NCBI GenBank assembly: GCA_964059195.1
Contig: CAXKWD010000003.1
Coordinates: 20,442,606-20,506,605 of the forward strand
Length of the DNA stretch: 64,000 nt
Source: Ectobius pallidus
Taxonomy: Eukaryota; Arthropoda; Insecta; Blattodea; Ectobiidae
Reading direction: 5' to 3'
This document shows, in pieces, positions 34,801 to 44,539 of the stretch (within the stretch, counting starts at the first letter, position 1; every line of letters begins with the position of its first letter). The position numbers and the translations under genes were made by a program. The notes below the pieces were generated by a model, which was given only the letters and a program-made list of their open reading frames with translations, searched no databases and had not been told where the DNA came from.

Positions 34801-37505
34801 TGAAAACGCAAAAAATGCATGTTTTTTGCCCGTTTTTCACTCATAACTCACGAACGAAAACTGAAATTAAAATTCCGTCTTCGAGGTGCATTTTCCGACC
34901 CTTCAGCCCACCTATGTTTAAAATTTCAGATCTCTGCGTTCAGTAGATTTCGCTGGACATCGAGGACAATTCCTTTTATTAATATAGATAATATGAATTA
35001 TAATGATACCTTCTCTAATTTGTCAAACATCCATTTCATTTAATCCAAGCCCACCTATACCATTGGCAACAATATGTTCTGTGAATTTGTTTCGATAATT
35101 CTATGTAAAAAGGGCTTAAGTATTTTAAAAAACATTTAATTTTTGGCATTTAGAATAAGAATTTTTCAAAATCCCTTCTTAGTAAGCACCTACATTATGA
35201 AACGAAGGTACTGTCAAAATTTCAAGTCTCTACCTGTTATAGTTTAGGCTCTACGTTGATTCCTGTCAGTCAGGACAAAGCCTTTTATATATATAGAGAT
35301 AGAGATTTTTAATTTATTATTTTTATTTTGAGATTTATTGTTTCAATGTTTTTAAGTCATTTTGAGACTAGGCTTAGTAAGCCGATGATCTATTTTAACA
35401 TTTAAATTAAACAATACATTTTATGACAAAACTCTGGGTTTCGACTTCTACACTGAGGGTATAAGGTGGACATTTTTTACTAAACTTATAAGTCTGACCT
35501 TCATTGGAAAATGAAATTTATTAATATCAATATTGGTATTACTAGGAAAATAGCACAGTGAAGTGTTAACATCTGTAGCAAGATTGAGTACGGAAATATG
35601 CACACTAACTTCACCATTAGGTATAACTACTTAGAATTATCGTTTCAATGAGTATCTCCATCATCATCAGCTGATTCCTTTTCCTTAAGGGAGTCTCGTA
35701 AAAAGATTATCAAGAATGTATTTTTTGAGAACTTATTCCAGGGCCACCACATCTCGGGTCAGGCCCAGGACCATGTATTGGTTGCGGGCCCCTCACCAAC
35801 TGCGTGTACTCGTGTAACAGAACATTTTATCTAAATTTTCCGATTCACCATAGTAATAATAATAATAATAATCTTTATTGCCTTTCGACCTTAATCACAA
35901 GGTATTAGACACAACTATAGATAACTTGTGGATTTGCAGTGTACCAATGAAACAGTTTTTCAGAAATCATGTAAGTTATAAATACATTTATGAATTAGAT
36001 ATTTTTTTAGTTGTAATTTGAATCCCTTATTAGTGCTAATTTCTTTAAGGTTGCTGGGTAGTTTATTATAACAAAATTCAACTGCTACATATGGGTCTTT
36101 ATTAACAGATTTCTTGTTGAAAACAACACGATGGAAATTCCCTCTTTGTCTAGTTAGATGGTTGTGTACATCTTTATTTCTCTTATTTTGTGATTGTGCT
36201 ATTACCATTAGGCCTAATATGACTTTGTACAAAATTATATTACATTATTAAATTATGGGTCTCTTGGGTGCAGCAGCAGCCACCACCACGTGGCAGTCCT
36301 GACTTATTCTTATGTCTAGCCTTTAGACATAAATAAAGTGATCACAAAAAAATGCTAAAGCAGTTTCTAATAACCTCAACAATCAGTGTTACAACATTTA
36401 AATTCAAGCATCTGAAGGGAAGGGAATTAGCTAATTATGGACATCTAGAATAGGTAAAATATATAAATATTATCTTAGACTTTTGTTGTAGTGATTTTAT
36501 CTTGATCAACTTAACATTTTCTTTTTCAATTTTATCAAGTCGTACTTTAAATTGCTTAAATTTCTATATTGGTATTTTTTTTATTCATTTGAGGCTAACC
36601 TCCTTTTAAGGAAAATCCTCATTTAAGGAAAAACATTCAGTCCCCTTGAGTTTTGCTAAAAAGAGGTTTTGGTGTACATAGTCAAAGCCCTCTGTATTCA
36701 ATACATTAGGCTTATACTACCCCAAGCTTATTGACACGCTCTGAATTATTATTAGGGATGAAAACCATCGAGTTCTCACACTGGATAAGATAAAATGAAC
36801 AAGGTAAAAACGTGTAAGTTAGTTAAAACACATAACAATTGGAAAATATTGTCTTTAACACAGTTTCAAAGGCCACCCCATGGGTGAATGGTTAGACCGC
36901 TCAGACCCGGAATTGAATCTCGGTGAATACATGTGGAGGACAAAATGGGGTCGGGGCAGGTTTCCTCGGGGTGCTCCTGTTTCCCCTGCCATATATCATT
37001 CCACCGTTGCTCCATTCATCATAGTATGACCATTTGGTTGCAATAAAGAATTATTTAACACAGTTTCAAAAACAAAACCTATACTTTTGCTCCATGATAC
37101 AGAACAATATTACAAATCTTACCTCAGATGGTATAATAGGCAGGTATTTTTCAAAGTTTGGATCTAGTATGTAAGGCAAGACATGACCATCTACAATAGC
37201 GTATATCTCCATCGAGAAACCTGCAAAATTAACAAGAATCAATATGCACATAATACACATCTTACAAATAAAGATTCGTATATGGCGCCACTGTAAAATA
37301 GATTAGCATTCTTCCTCTGTTATTGGTTTACGTGCCTTGAATATTGATATGATTGGTTGTTTTACAAATGGTAATGAACATGGGATGTGTACTCACCGCT
37401 GAACATTTTAACTTGTTGCTCATCAATCCACAGATACAAATCGCCATTCTTCTGGGCACAATTCACGAAAACAGCAAGGAAAAATAGGACATATGCTTTA
37501 CGCAT
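25608..37505 (-). CDS. shf: shifted (WIF1 family): WIF domain plus five EGF repeats, last exon missing
   Basis: Shifted is a secreted, matrix-binding WIF1 relative; in flies it promotes Hedgehog movement, while vertebrate WIF1 binds Wnts. Seven exons (37397-37505, 37123-37220, 31219-31363, 29573-29716, 26669-26869, 26008-26103, 25608-25817) join in phase to about 334 residues. Order: signal peptide (MRKAYVLFFLAVFVNCAQ), WIF domain starting DLYLWIDEQQVKMFSGF and including NFTWKSG and LPCSGNNSGIASFGI, then EGF repeats opening CDKKCANGG, CYPQCMNEG, CAEKCLNGG, CIIPCLNGG and CTKPCRHGTC. LPCSG...SGIASFGIGL and KGKPLPGTPLRLRL resemble the insect protein more than vertebrate WIF1. The final exon ends in a strong donor (CAGA|GTAAGTG), so a short C-terminal exon must lie to its left; I could not find it. 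Start at 37503-37505 chosen because it begins the signal peptide; in-frame ATGs at 37538 and 37571 are alternatives. Confidence 0.93.
25951..25966. repeat. (TTG)n microsatellite
   Basis: Short GTT/TTG run (about 25944-25966) next to the shf EGF-3 exon donor. Confidence 0.7.
26008..26103 (-). CDS. shf: shf exon: EGF repeat 3
   Basis: Acceptor CATTTTCAG, donor TTCT|GTAAGT. Contains CAEKCLNGGKC and CECPKGFYGLRCE. Confidence 0.92.
26669..26869 (-). CDS. shf: shf exon: EGF repeats 1 and 2
   Basis: Acceptor CCTACAG, donor GGAG|GTCAGT. Contains PDPECDKKCANGGWC, CQCPEGYMGQYC, then CYPQCMNEGSC and CPAGFQGRHC. Confidence 0.93.
26942..27052 (+). mobile_element. 5'-truncated SINE family 1
   Basis: Starts inside box B (CTGGGTTCAAGTCCCAG) and continues with GGAATTTTTCTCCTATAATA and CTGTGGCTCATGAATGCTTA. 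TGGTTATAA flanks both ends (about 26933 and 27053), a 9-bp target duplication. Confidence 0.75.
27376..27934. mobile_element. Repeat family D, copy 3, 3'-truncated
   Basis: Same start (TGATGTGAAACTCACATAAC) as the copy at 8722, and the same phrase TTTGGGGGTCG...AACA near the end, but without the terminal hairpin. Confidence 0.65.
28125..28790. mobile_element. Repeat family E, copy 1
   Basis: Shares AATGCTTTTGTTTAATC near its start and TTTCATGAAAATC, GATAAAGCATATTTGAGTTA and GGACAGACATTT near its end with 59241-59982. Class unknown; no coding capacity. Confidence 0.6.
28867..29387 (-). mobile_element. Helitron-like element, short form
   Basis: On the minus strand it begins TCTACATTAATAAAAGGA after an A and ends in the worn GCCAC (CTAG in the other copies) after CGGGCACATG. 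It is colinear with the 3' 520 bp of the long copies. Confidence 0.7.
29573..29716 (-). CDS. shf: shf exon: second half of WIF domain
   Basis: Acceptor TTGTTTTCAG, donor AGGG|GTGAGA. Encodes FSVLLPCSGNNSGIASFGI and KGKPLPGTPLRLRLRKECA. One of the two conserved Cys of the WIF fold is in LPCSG, the other in RKECA. Confidence 0.93.
30382..31073. mobile_element. Foldback MITE family A, copy 2 (TA target)
   Basis: Ends CAGTGAGTCCCACGCAAGAG and its inverse, TA at 30380-30381 and 31074-31075. Arms of roughly 230 bp; the middle again contains transposase C-terminal words (EELKDNITREI, SEAELTRGKEN) on the plus strand. It carries the empty form of the site occupied by a second MITE in copy 3. Confidence 0.85.
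31219..31363 (-). CDS. shf: shf exon: middle of WIF domain
   Basis: Acceptor TTTGTTGCAG, donor AAAAG|GTACAA. Encodes VGYVNFTWKSGVKKYYYNFD, with the conserved NFTW. Confidence 0.94.
31494..31830. mobile_element. tRNA-derived SINE family 1, three copies in opposing orientation
   Basis: Minus-strand copies at about 31494-31570 and 31600-31698 and a plus-strand copy at about 31704-31830. The best head reads TGGCTTAGCTCAGTTGGTAG (box A) and GGGTTCAAATCCC (box B), followed by a non-tRNA body with GGAATTTTTCTCCTATAATA. Not a real tRNA gene: no acceptor stem pairing or clean 3' end. Confidence 0.75.
31998..33103 (+). mobile_element. Decayed hAT transposon with 8-bp duplication
   Basis: ATCTATAT flanks the element (31990-31997, 33104-33111). 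The termini CAGGCCTGTCCAAC and GTTGGGCAGGCCTG are inverted, and the 5' end carries the GGGCCGCATGCGGCCCGC palindrome typical of one hAT group. Broken coding pieces follow in order on the plus strand: LWLSAGNALRNEIPVF, then QFAFMTDLTQYLNEELNQR, then DPLNMDIENQPS, then the hAT dimerisation part with FSNTKFIKNEYRSCLTDDSL. It has stops, frame shifts and large deletions. Confidence 0.92.
33600..33914 (-). mobile_element. Full-length tRNA-derived SINE with 16-bp duplication
   Basis: CCTTTTTCGTTAACTA occurs at 33584-33599 and 33915-33930. On the minus strand the element opens GTCCGCCGGCATGGTCTTGT, with box A around TGGTCTTGTGGTTAG and box B CGGGTTCGATTCCCGG. A GC-rich body with TGGTAGGGGTGCACTCAGCC and GGCCGTGGGTGTCGGCATGC follows. 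Terminal duplication and intact A/B boxes make it a clear SINE, different from family 1. Confidence 0.93.
34180..35490. mobile_element. Foldback element with ~200-bp arms, spacer filled by a Helitron
   Basis: About 34182-34378 and 35307-35490 are inverted copies sharing AGTTTAGTAAAAAATTTCC, CCTCAGTGTAGAAGT and ACCCAGAGTTTTG words. The original spacer was about 90 bp; the Helitron 34463-35299 now fills it. Confidence 0.75.
34463..35299 (-). mobile_element. Helitron-like element, composite long form with intact 3' hairpin
   Basis: Minus strand: begins TCTCTATATATATAAAAGGC after an A, ends CATGCTAG before a T. The 3' hairpin CGCGGGCGAAGCCGCG precedes the end. The second 5'-like start (TCTATATTAATAAAAGGA) lies about 310 bp inside. 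A 67-codon open frame is at 34500-34703. Confidence 0.85.
35856..36232 (-). pseudogene. 3' end of a non-LTR retrotransposon with (ATT)n tail
   Basis: Frame 35960-36232 (minus) reads HNHLTRQRGNFHR, then FCYNKLPSNLKEI, then FKLQLKKYLI, the pattern of the extreme C-terminus of Jockey/CR1-type ORF2 proteins. It is followed by a short 3' UTR and an ATT-rich tail (35856-35878). The 5' part is missing. Confidence 0.65.
36871..37053 (+). mobile_element. Short SINE with 17-bp duplication, 69 bp from a shf exon
   Basis: TTTAACACAGTTTCAAA at 36854-36870 and 37054-37070. The head has a tRNA-like box A (GGGTGAATGGTTAGACC) and weak box B (GGAATTGAATCTC). The tail ends AATAAAGAATTA. It lies in the shf intron just after the donor at 37122. 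Confidence 0.85.
37123..37220 (-). CDS. shf: shf exon: start of WIF domain
   Basis: Acceptor AATTTTGCAG, donor TGAG|GTAAGA. Encodes FSMEIYAIVDGHVLPYILD and the following NFEKYLPIIPSE. Confidence 0.94.
37397..37505 (-). CDS. shf: shf exon 1: signal peptide and WIF strand A
   Basis: ATG at 37503-37505, hydrophobic core YVLFFLAVFV, likely cleavage near NCAQ, then GDLYLWIDEQQVKMFSG. Donor AGCG|GTGAGT. Confidence 0.9.
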
Positions 37506-37601
37506 CTCGGACCTTTTAAAAATGTCTATCAGAAACATACTGAAACAAAAGAACACCGATGCCAATGACAATGCTGCGCATTCTCGGAGTAATTACTCCT
37601 T

Positions 37602-37632
37602 CAGCCAATCAGGGAGCTGTTGCCACGGCAAC
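37602..37632. promoter_or_regulatory. CCAAT box and perfect RFX X-box upstream of shf
   Basis: AGCCAATCAG (37602-37611) is followed by the palindrome GTTGCCACGGCAAC (37619-37632), a full X-box as bound by RFX factors (GTNRCC...RGYAAC). It lies about 115-130 bp upstream of the shf ATG on the minus strand, in a proximal-promoter position. Confidence 0.6.
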
Positions 37633-38161
37633 AGTGGATGCTTAGCAAGGAACAGGTGTATCTTGTTTGGGTATCACGTTTTTATGTTAGGTTGCTTTCC
37701 CGTCTTTGCTTTGTCTGTAGATTCTACAATATTCTTAAATGCACTTCCTTAGCGCATTTCAATACAGTTTGAGGGGATCCCGGTTATGTATTGTATAACT
37801 GACTGTCTTGTTAGTAAATGGCCATTTCACGAAAGAAAACATTTGACCTCGACAAGACGAAAACAAAATACTGCCGAAACGAGCTTGCTGAACCTGTTAT
37901 TTAGATTATTTTCCTATAATGCTTTACAGTCACACTACACCAATGACACTAACATGTTTTCCTAATTTTATTCTGCACAAAGACGCGTCAATATATCTCA
38001 AACTCAGCATCAGATGGACCTTTATGCCTTATTATGACTTTGAGTTGCCAACCATGGGCAACCAGCCAAGCCTCATGCACGAATGACGTCATGGGTTAAT
38101 TTACATTTCGCGCTGGGATTTAAACTGCATATGTATTACGTCAAGATCTATAGATATATAT

Positions 38162-38203
38162 AATTGCGATGGCTTTATTATATATAATAAAGCCATCGCA
38201 ATT
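38162..38203. repeat. 42-bp perfect palindrome
   Basis: AATTGCGATGGCTTTATTAT and its exact inverse meet without spacer. About 650 bp upstream of shf. Confidence 0.85.
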
Positions 38204-38209
38204 TTTAAC

Positions 38210-39760
38210 ATATTTATTTTCAAGAAGAATTACTTCAAAGCCACAGCTAGCTGTTTTTGTATAATCGTCAATTTATATAATGCTCATTATCAAATCAATA
38301 GCAGATAGCATGGCAACATTGCAGTGCATCTAAATAGTAAATTATAAATTTGATATGATAAAATGAGAGTAATATTTCTTTTAAATTAACATATCAGTGA
38401 CGTAGGGAATAGGGGGTCCATCCCCCCCCCCCGAAATAAAAAAAAAAAATTGTATTAGATTAGTGAGAGTAATTTAAGCTCCATTTTGTCATATATTTAA
38501 TTATTTTATTTAATAATAAAATATTGAATTTGTAAAAGTAGGCCTATTATTTCCACTGTGCCCTGTGTTATTTAATTTTCCTTGTTGGGACAACCAGTTC
38601 ACACTGCACAATTTATTAGCACAGATCGGAATAAGTAAATGTTTGCTTTACAATTTTGCATTAATAACAAATTGAAGCATTTAGTTTTAGAAGGGTCTAA
38701 GTGCCAAAATCATGATTTTTCAGCTGATGATATTAAATGGATCTATGTACCCAGACCAATGCATTTCAGAAGGATCCAAGGTCCAGGGAAAGCCAATACA
38801 TTCAAAGATATAACGCTGGGTCTATCTCTGGCACTTTTTTCTGTGGGTCTATGTCGTGTTTTCTACACAATCATGATTTTGGCACTTAGACTCTTACAAA
38901 ACTAAACGCTTCAATCATAAACTAATCAATACAAGACGAAGATACATAGTTGCTATCCCTACTGATGCCCTAACAACAGAGGTAGGCAGAATCCGGAAAG
39001 CCATGTGGGCAATTTTTGCATGTTTAAAATCATGATGTTGGGTATCGTTGAGCTCGACCAGTAAAATAACTATGTAACACTGTAACCTTTATTCTCAACT
39101 TAAGATATTTGTAGTGCCTAGACCTTTTGGTTCCACTGAACCAACATCAGGGTTAATTATTTGTTATCTCTGGTACTGGCACTAGTCACTGAATATGTAC
39201 AAGCCATCACTGTCTTAAACACTATCGAAAAACTAACTCTAGTAGTAGATCTCACATAGAAAGAAAAGAGAAAACTTAAGATATTCTCTTCGTCTTGCAA
39301 TGGAATCAAAAGCAAAAATCCTAAAACATACGTCGTTTTAATGACTTCAGGGAACATTCATACAAAATTGGAAGAAAATCAAACAATGCATTTGATCATG
39401 CCTGTGTAACGAATTTAACATTCAAACAACCGATGCGAAGTACTGTCATGTAAATTAACCTTTAAGAAAAACATGTATGCAAGGCAATTATTTAATACTA
39501 GCTGGTTACCTATCCTTCAAATGGGTAAAAAAGAATACACCACCCTGGCTTTTGTAGACTTTGCATAAAAGGTTACTAGGCCTTCTCCCTGGCATTTTGT
39601 TTTGCTTGTTGAGAAACAATTTGACCAACAGGTTACCCATAGTGACGCTAAATATCAGAAAGGAGCATAATCCTATTGTTCACTGAAAGCCTTCTGTTGA
39701 TAACCGTAACAGACTTGAGAAATATCAAGAGATTTTTTTCGTAGATCATTTAATTTCAAA
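38210..39760. other. Spacer, homopolymer C/A run near 38425
   Basis: The sequence CCATCCCCCCCCCCCGAAAT with an A run (38420-38449) resembles a MITE edge. No gene is seen. Confidence 0.45.
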
Positions 39761-39761
39761 T

Positions 39762-39790
39762 GCAGTGGAGCCTCGATTATCTGTCTTTGA
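39762..39790 (+). mobile_element. pogo/Tigger-type terminus fragment
   Basis: CAGTGGAGCCTCGATTATCT is the usual end of arthropod Tigger elements; no partner end was found nearby. Confidence 0.5.
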
Positions 39791-39849
39791 AATACAATTT
39801 CTGGCATCCCGATATAATTTAGGCTTATTACCATTCCTTTGGGAGTTTA

Positions 39850-40900
39850 CATCTAAATCTGGGCACAGTAGATGATGTTCTGAGTTGATGACTCCATTGC
39901 TACAAATAGGGCATAAATTTGTTGGAAATAGCCTATTCCTATTGTATTTAGGTGTTGTGTCACACAGTCATGTCCTGTTGTCAATCTGGCTACTGCTTCT
40001 TGCATAGACTTATTGTTCCATGATTTCCGGGTATCTTGTACAGGGTGCGGCAGAAAGAACACCCCGATTTGGGAGATAGATATCTACGTGGTGGGTGGGG
40101 GTAGAGGGACGTGGTGAATATTGCCGAACAGCAACTTAGGTGCCGTTTTAGTTTAGACCATGGCTTGGTCAGGAGTGCATCGTGCTTATGCCGTAGGGTA
40201 GTTTATTCAACATGGCGAGTTGGCAACAGCAACGCAGCGTGCCTTTCGCATACATTTCGGGCACCGAAGATGGGACATCTGAAAGCCAAGGTGTACCAAC
40301 ATCGTCCCCAAACTTTGGAAGCACTTAAGGAGGCAATCCAACAGGAATTTGCTGCTGTTCTTCCCGAAATGACAGTGTGAGTCATGGACAACTACCGAAA
40401 GAGGCTCAATCAGAGCATAATCAATGGAGGCCGGCACTTGAATGATGTTCTCTTCAAAACACGTTGATGTAAATGGCATCATGTGTACTTTCAAAAAATT
40501 ACATAAGTTTTTTCATATTTTGTTAGGTTTGGATATATTTGCCTTCTGCAATCGGGGCGTTCTTTCTGCTTCACCCTGTATATTCTCCCAAATTTTCCCT
40601 TTTGATTTATTTTTTAGGTCTGTTGCATAGATGTTCATGATATTTTTATTAAAAAGTTTCTTAAGGGATTCTGGTGAAATTGGTTTCTGGCCAAGTTAAT
40701 CATGTGTTCCTTTCTTGTGTCAGATGATTCATTACCTTATATTCGTACATGTGAAGGTATCCATTGAAACTTTATCTCTGTTTTGGCTCATGATATGTCT
40801 TAGAGCTTGCTTTATTTTAATTATCTCTGTTGTTCGTGTGTGATGATTTAATGAGACAGCCTGTATAGCTGCACTAGTCTACAAACATTACAGCCCTTTG
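39850..40900 (-). pseudogene. LINE fragment (RNase H and C-terminal part) split by a mariner relic
   Basis: On the minus strand 40,720-40,790 reads TEIKFQWIPSHVRI then stop and GNESSDTRKE, the RNase H motif of I/R1/Jockey-type LINEs. At 39,853-40,035 the frame resumes as WNNKSMQEAVARLTTGHDC and later ESSTQNIIYCAQI, the typical C-terminal zinc-knuckle-like stretch. The element at 40041-40578 sits between at a TA. Confidence 0.75.
40041..40578 (+). mobile_element. Deleted mariner-like transposon, TA target
   Basis: TA at 40039-40040 and 40579-40580. Ends CAGGGTGCGGCAGAAAGAAC and GTTCTTTCTGCTTCACCCTG. Inside, the N-terminus reads FIQHGELATATQRAFRIHF (HTH region of this transposase group), then jumps by internal deletion to GHLKAKVYQHRPQTLEALK and VMDNYRKRLNQSI...GGRHLNDVLFKT of the C-terminus. 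DDE catalytic region is gone; stops are present. Confidence 0.9.
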
Positions 40901-40997
40901 AAGGAGTGAACCTGTATATAAGGTTATCACTTGTTCGATTCATGAGATATTTTAGAGTTTGCTTTATTTCAATTATCTCTGTTGTTCATGTATAGTG

Positions 40998-42125
40998 ATT
41001 CCAGGGGTGCCCACCCCCCCCCCCAAACTTCATGACTCACCCCCCCCCCCAACTTCATTGCTCGCCCCTCCCCCCCCAAACTTCATTGCTCATCCACCCA
41101 ACCTGATTGGATGTCGACAAGGGCGCCCATATGATATTTTCTAAGGGGGGGTATTTTCTTAATTTATTTATTTTTTGTTGCTTTAACATCTTGGGCCACT
41201 TTGTAACATTATATTAATAATATAATAAGTGCAACAATGACGTAGCCATAATAATTGCGGGGAGGGTCGAAAGTGCCGGGGGGTTTGGAACCCCCCCCCC
41301 CAAAAAAAAGGGGGTCGGGGGTCCATCGACAGAAAATTTTTAGATATTGAACTAATGAAAATCACATTTTACGCTATTTTAGCACAGAAAAACTAGTTAG
41401 GAAATTTGTTTACCATACTCTAAGACATGCCAATGTAAATTAGAAATCATTACCTAACTAGGGGGCCACCTCCGAAAATTTTTTAAATATTGAACTAATG
41501 AAAATCACATTTTACGCTATTTTAGCACTCAAAAACTAGTTAGGAAATTTGTTTATTATACTCTAAGACATGCCAATGTAAACAAGAAATTGTTACCTAA
41601 GTCAGGTGTCCACCCCGGGAAATTTTTAAATATTGAACTAACGAGAATCACATTTTAGTCTATTTTAGCACTAAAAAACTAGTTAGGAAATTTGTTTACC
41701 ATACTCTAAGACATGGCAACTTAAACAAGAAATTGTTACTTAAGTTATAATACGTATTACTGTTTATAAGAAAAGTTGAATAACACATGGAACAGTGGAT
41801 ATAATAGGCCTACTCATTATGTTATGAAAAGAAAATAACTGCTATATCACATTTGACACACCAACAAATCTTGTTTAATTAAATAAATATTTTTTTAAAA
41901 TATAAATATAGAATTTTAGGTTTTGACTTTTGGGGGGTCCAAACCCCCTGGACCCCCCTTTCCTAATCCACTGTTAGAAGAGACTCTTGAAGTTATAAAA
42001 CTTGACAGTTTTTATTTTTAACACATAAAACGCTAATTTTACAACAATTTTCAACCCCCCCCCCAGAAAATTCATAAAATGATATTTTGCCCCCCCCCCC
42101 CCCCCCCCCAGAAATTTCGATGACG
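40998..42125. mobile_element. C/G-homopolymer-rich element region with tandem repeats
   Basis: Runs of 8-18 C or G at 41010-41080, 41290, 42055 and 42090. Inverted-like ends GACGTAGCCA (about 41241) and TGACGCAGTC (about 42120). These features resemble common hAT-like MITEs with poly-G edges, but borders are uncertain. Confidence 0.45.
41333..41757 (+). repeat. Three tandem copies of a ~143-bp unit
   Basis: Units start at about 41333, 41475 and 41619 with AAATTTTTAAATATTGAACT and contain AACTAGTTAGGAAATTTGTT. Copies differ by about 5-10 percent. Confidence 0.85.
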
Positions 42126-42129
42126 CAGT

Positions 42130-43900
42130 CTGCAATTTTATATTTTTAGGGCATTTATTTCAATTTTAGGTCATTATTTTGTCATTTGCTTCCTTATTTA
42201 GTCATTTTCATGTATTTACATTGGGTGTATTAACTTTTTTTTCGTCGCTAGCGGTGCTGTCTTTGAAGTGTTGTTTGTTTAACGCAAGAAAGAAAAATTC
42301 GGCGTTAAAGTGTCATATCTCAGTCGGAAATGAGAATCAAAGGAACGCCAATATTTTGTAATATAGACCTACTGTATTACGATTGTTATTAGATTGGCTT
42401 GTCACCAGAGTCTGCCACCTGCTTGGATTTCAGAGTGCAAACTACTGTTTACCCTCAATAAACAATATAATTCGGCAGACCACAAAAGGATGTGCCGAAT
42501 TTTGACTCACCAGTGCCTCAGTGCCAGTAAAAATTTCCATGAGAAAAGAACATTCACAACATTACAGTTATTACAATTATGTAAAACTAGTCTATAACTT
42601 TGTGTGTACAATAATAATTTTTTATACATAAAAATTAAGTTTTTAGGTCATTTTTTATAATTATTAAGTCATTTTCTTTAAAATTTAGGGTCATTTTTCA
42701 AGCAATTTTAGGTCATCAGAATCCGGGCCCTGATCATGATTAATGCAATGGCTTTTAAACCCGTATCTAAGGTGTCTTTTTTTATGTCCATTGTCAGTTG
42801 ATAAAGTAACTCCATATAATCTGGGGCTTAACAAATTTCTTACTACTATCTACAATTATATTTAGTTCTAAATTTGAAAAAGTTATTTTTGTGAAAAATT
42901 TACCCTTTCTGGCTTAACAGTCTTTTTGATTACCCATCAAGGCTCTGGTCCAGTTCTGACAGTAAGTCGTGGTTCTATTGTACTGCAACATGTCTCTGAA
43001 TTCAATTTGACCAGTAGTTTGGCAACAGTAAACCTGAAAATCAGCAAGGAACATAATCCGGTTATTACAGCAAGCCATTAAAACAGTCAACATCTTAAAA
43101 CTGTGAAACATTTTGAAACAATATAGTCCTATGTTCTTTCCGAGTATGAAAACTATATTCATGTAAAATTTCAACTCTATGAGTTGAGTAGTTTTTGCAT
43201 GAAAGAGAAACAGAGTCACAGACAACACTAGATTTTTATAAATTAGTACAGATTTCATGAAAAATATAAAAATGTACAATAACTATAAAATATGAATTGT
43301 TTCCATTACCTTGTTACTGCTGGGTTGTATGACTGAATCAGGAACTATGAAGATAGGATATAGCACAGGATGGGAGGTAGAATTTCTGGAACAGAAGGCA
43401 CCACACATTTAAGCATAGATCTGACAATATTGTGATCATTTATTCCTTTTCTCTTAGGCTGTAAACATAAAAAATATAATACAGATACAAAAAAGTAATT
43501 TCTAAAGGGAAGGGATCATTAAGTCTTACCAAGACTACCCAACATAAAGAACTGCACTAGAGAGTAAGCAGATCAAAGGAATGCATTCGTTATTTCTCGC
43601 ATCAGATGCCACACCAGCATCATTTATAATAATAAAAAACTTAAATATAAAATACGGTTATTGTTCTATAAGCACTCCTAGTGGAGACATCAATGCTTTC
43701 TCAGAAAGCACACAACTCCATAATGTCACATCAAGGCATCTATCAAACCATTCATGCACACAATGGTCCAACAAACACTCTTCCATATTCGTTGCATCAT
43801 AGCCAGTGCAGGAAATAGAACATAACACTTCGAGCTGTTCATGTTTCACCTATAACATTCTATATCCCGAAAGAACACATAAAATTCTCAGTTCGCAGGA
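42130..43900. other. Spacer with scattered repeat remnants
   Basis: TTTTAGGTCATTTT phrases at 42160-42190 and 42640-42720 with GAATCCGGGCCCTG near 42719 suggest a hAT-like relic. The stretch near 43130-43240 (GAGTTGAGTAGTTTTTGCAT) looks like another dispersed repeat. No gene is supported. Confidence 0.4.
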
Positions 43901-43917
43901 ATTAGCAAGATTATTAC

Positions 43918-44530
43918 TAGGGATGGGTCCTCAATACTTTCGATACCTCGATACTCTTGACACCTGCATGGTATCGGCATCGAACGATACTTCAGAAAAC
44001 TCGCTCGGTACTTTTTCAATACTTTGGTAATTCTGCAGTTTAAGGAAATGCGGAATCTCTGTCTGCTTTTAGTAGTCTACTAAATATAGTAAATACTTCT
44101 ATTTCTCCTTGAAATGGAGAAAACCAATCTGTGACTTTTGTCTAGTCATAAATAAAGACTTTCCGACTTTTAAAATCCAAACAGAAGAGATTCTTAACTG
44201 TTTCGTTTCCTGTCAAATGTTTCAATAACAACCAACTTGTTAGTGGACTGTTTCAAAAACTAATTTTAGTTTTCATGTGTGTGTGAATGAATGAATGAGC
44301 CCGCTGTGTCCCTGAGAGTTTAAAAATAATTATAGGCTACTGAAGATATTAAATTTTGTCTCATTAAATATGCACACTTAATTAATTTAGTTGGTATTAC
44401 AGTTCTCTCAACTTTTAATTTTTAATGTACCTATTTATTAAAAGTGGAAATGTTGATGGTATCGAGTATCGAGGAAAAAATCATGTATCGGTATCAAGTA
44501 TCGAGAAAATCTGGTATTGACCCATCCCTA
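43918..44530. mobile_element. hAT-type MITE, 613 bp
   Basis: Termini TAGGGATGGGTC and GACCCATCCCTA. Flanks ATTATTAC (43910-43917) and ATTATCAC (44531-44538) differ at one position. Many GTATCGA words inside near both ends. Confidence 0.88.
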
Positions 44531-44539
44531 ATTATCACT

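Noticed and set aside
42914..43279. 121-codon minus frame
   Set aside because: Coincides with a dispersed-repeat-like stretch and has no recognisable motif.
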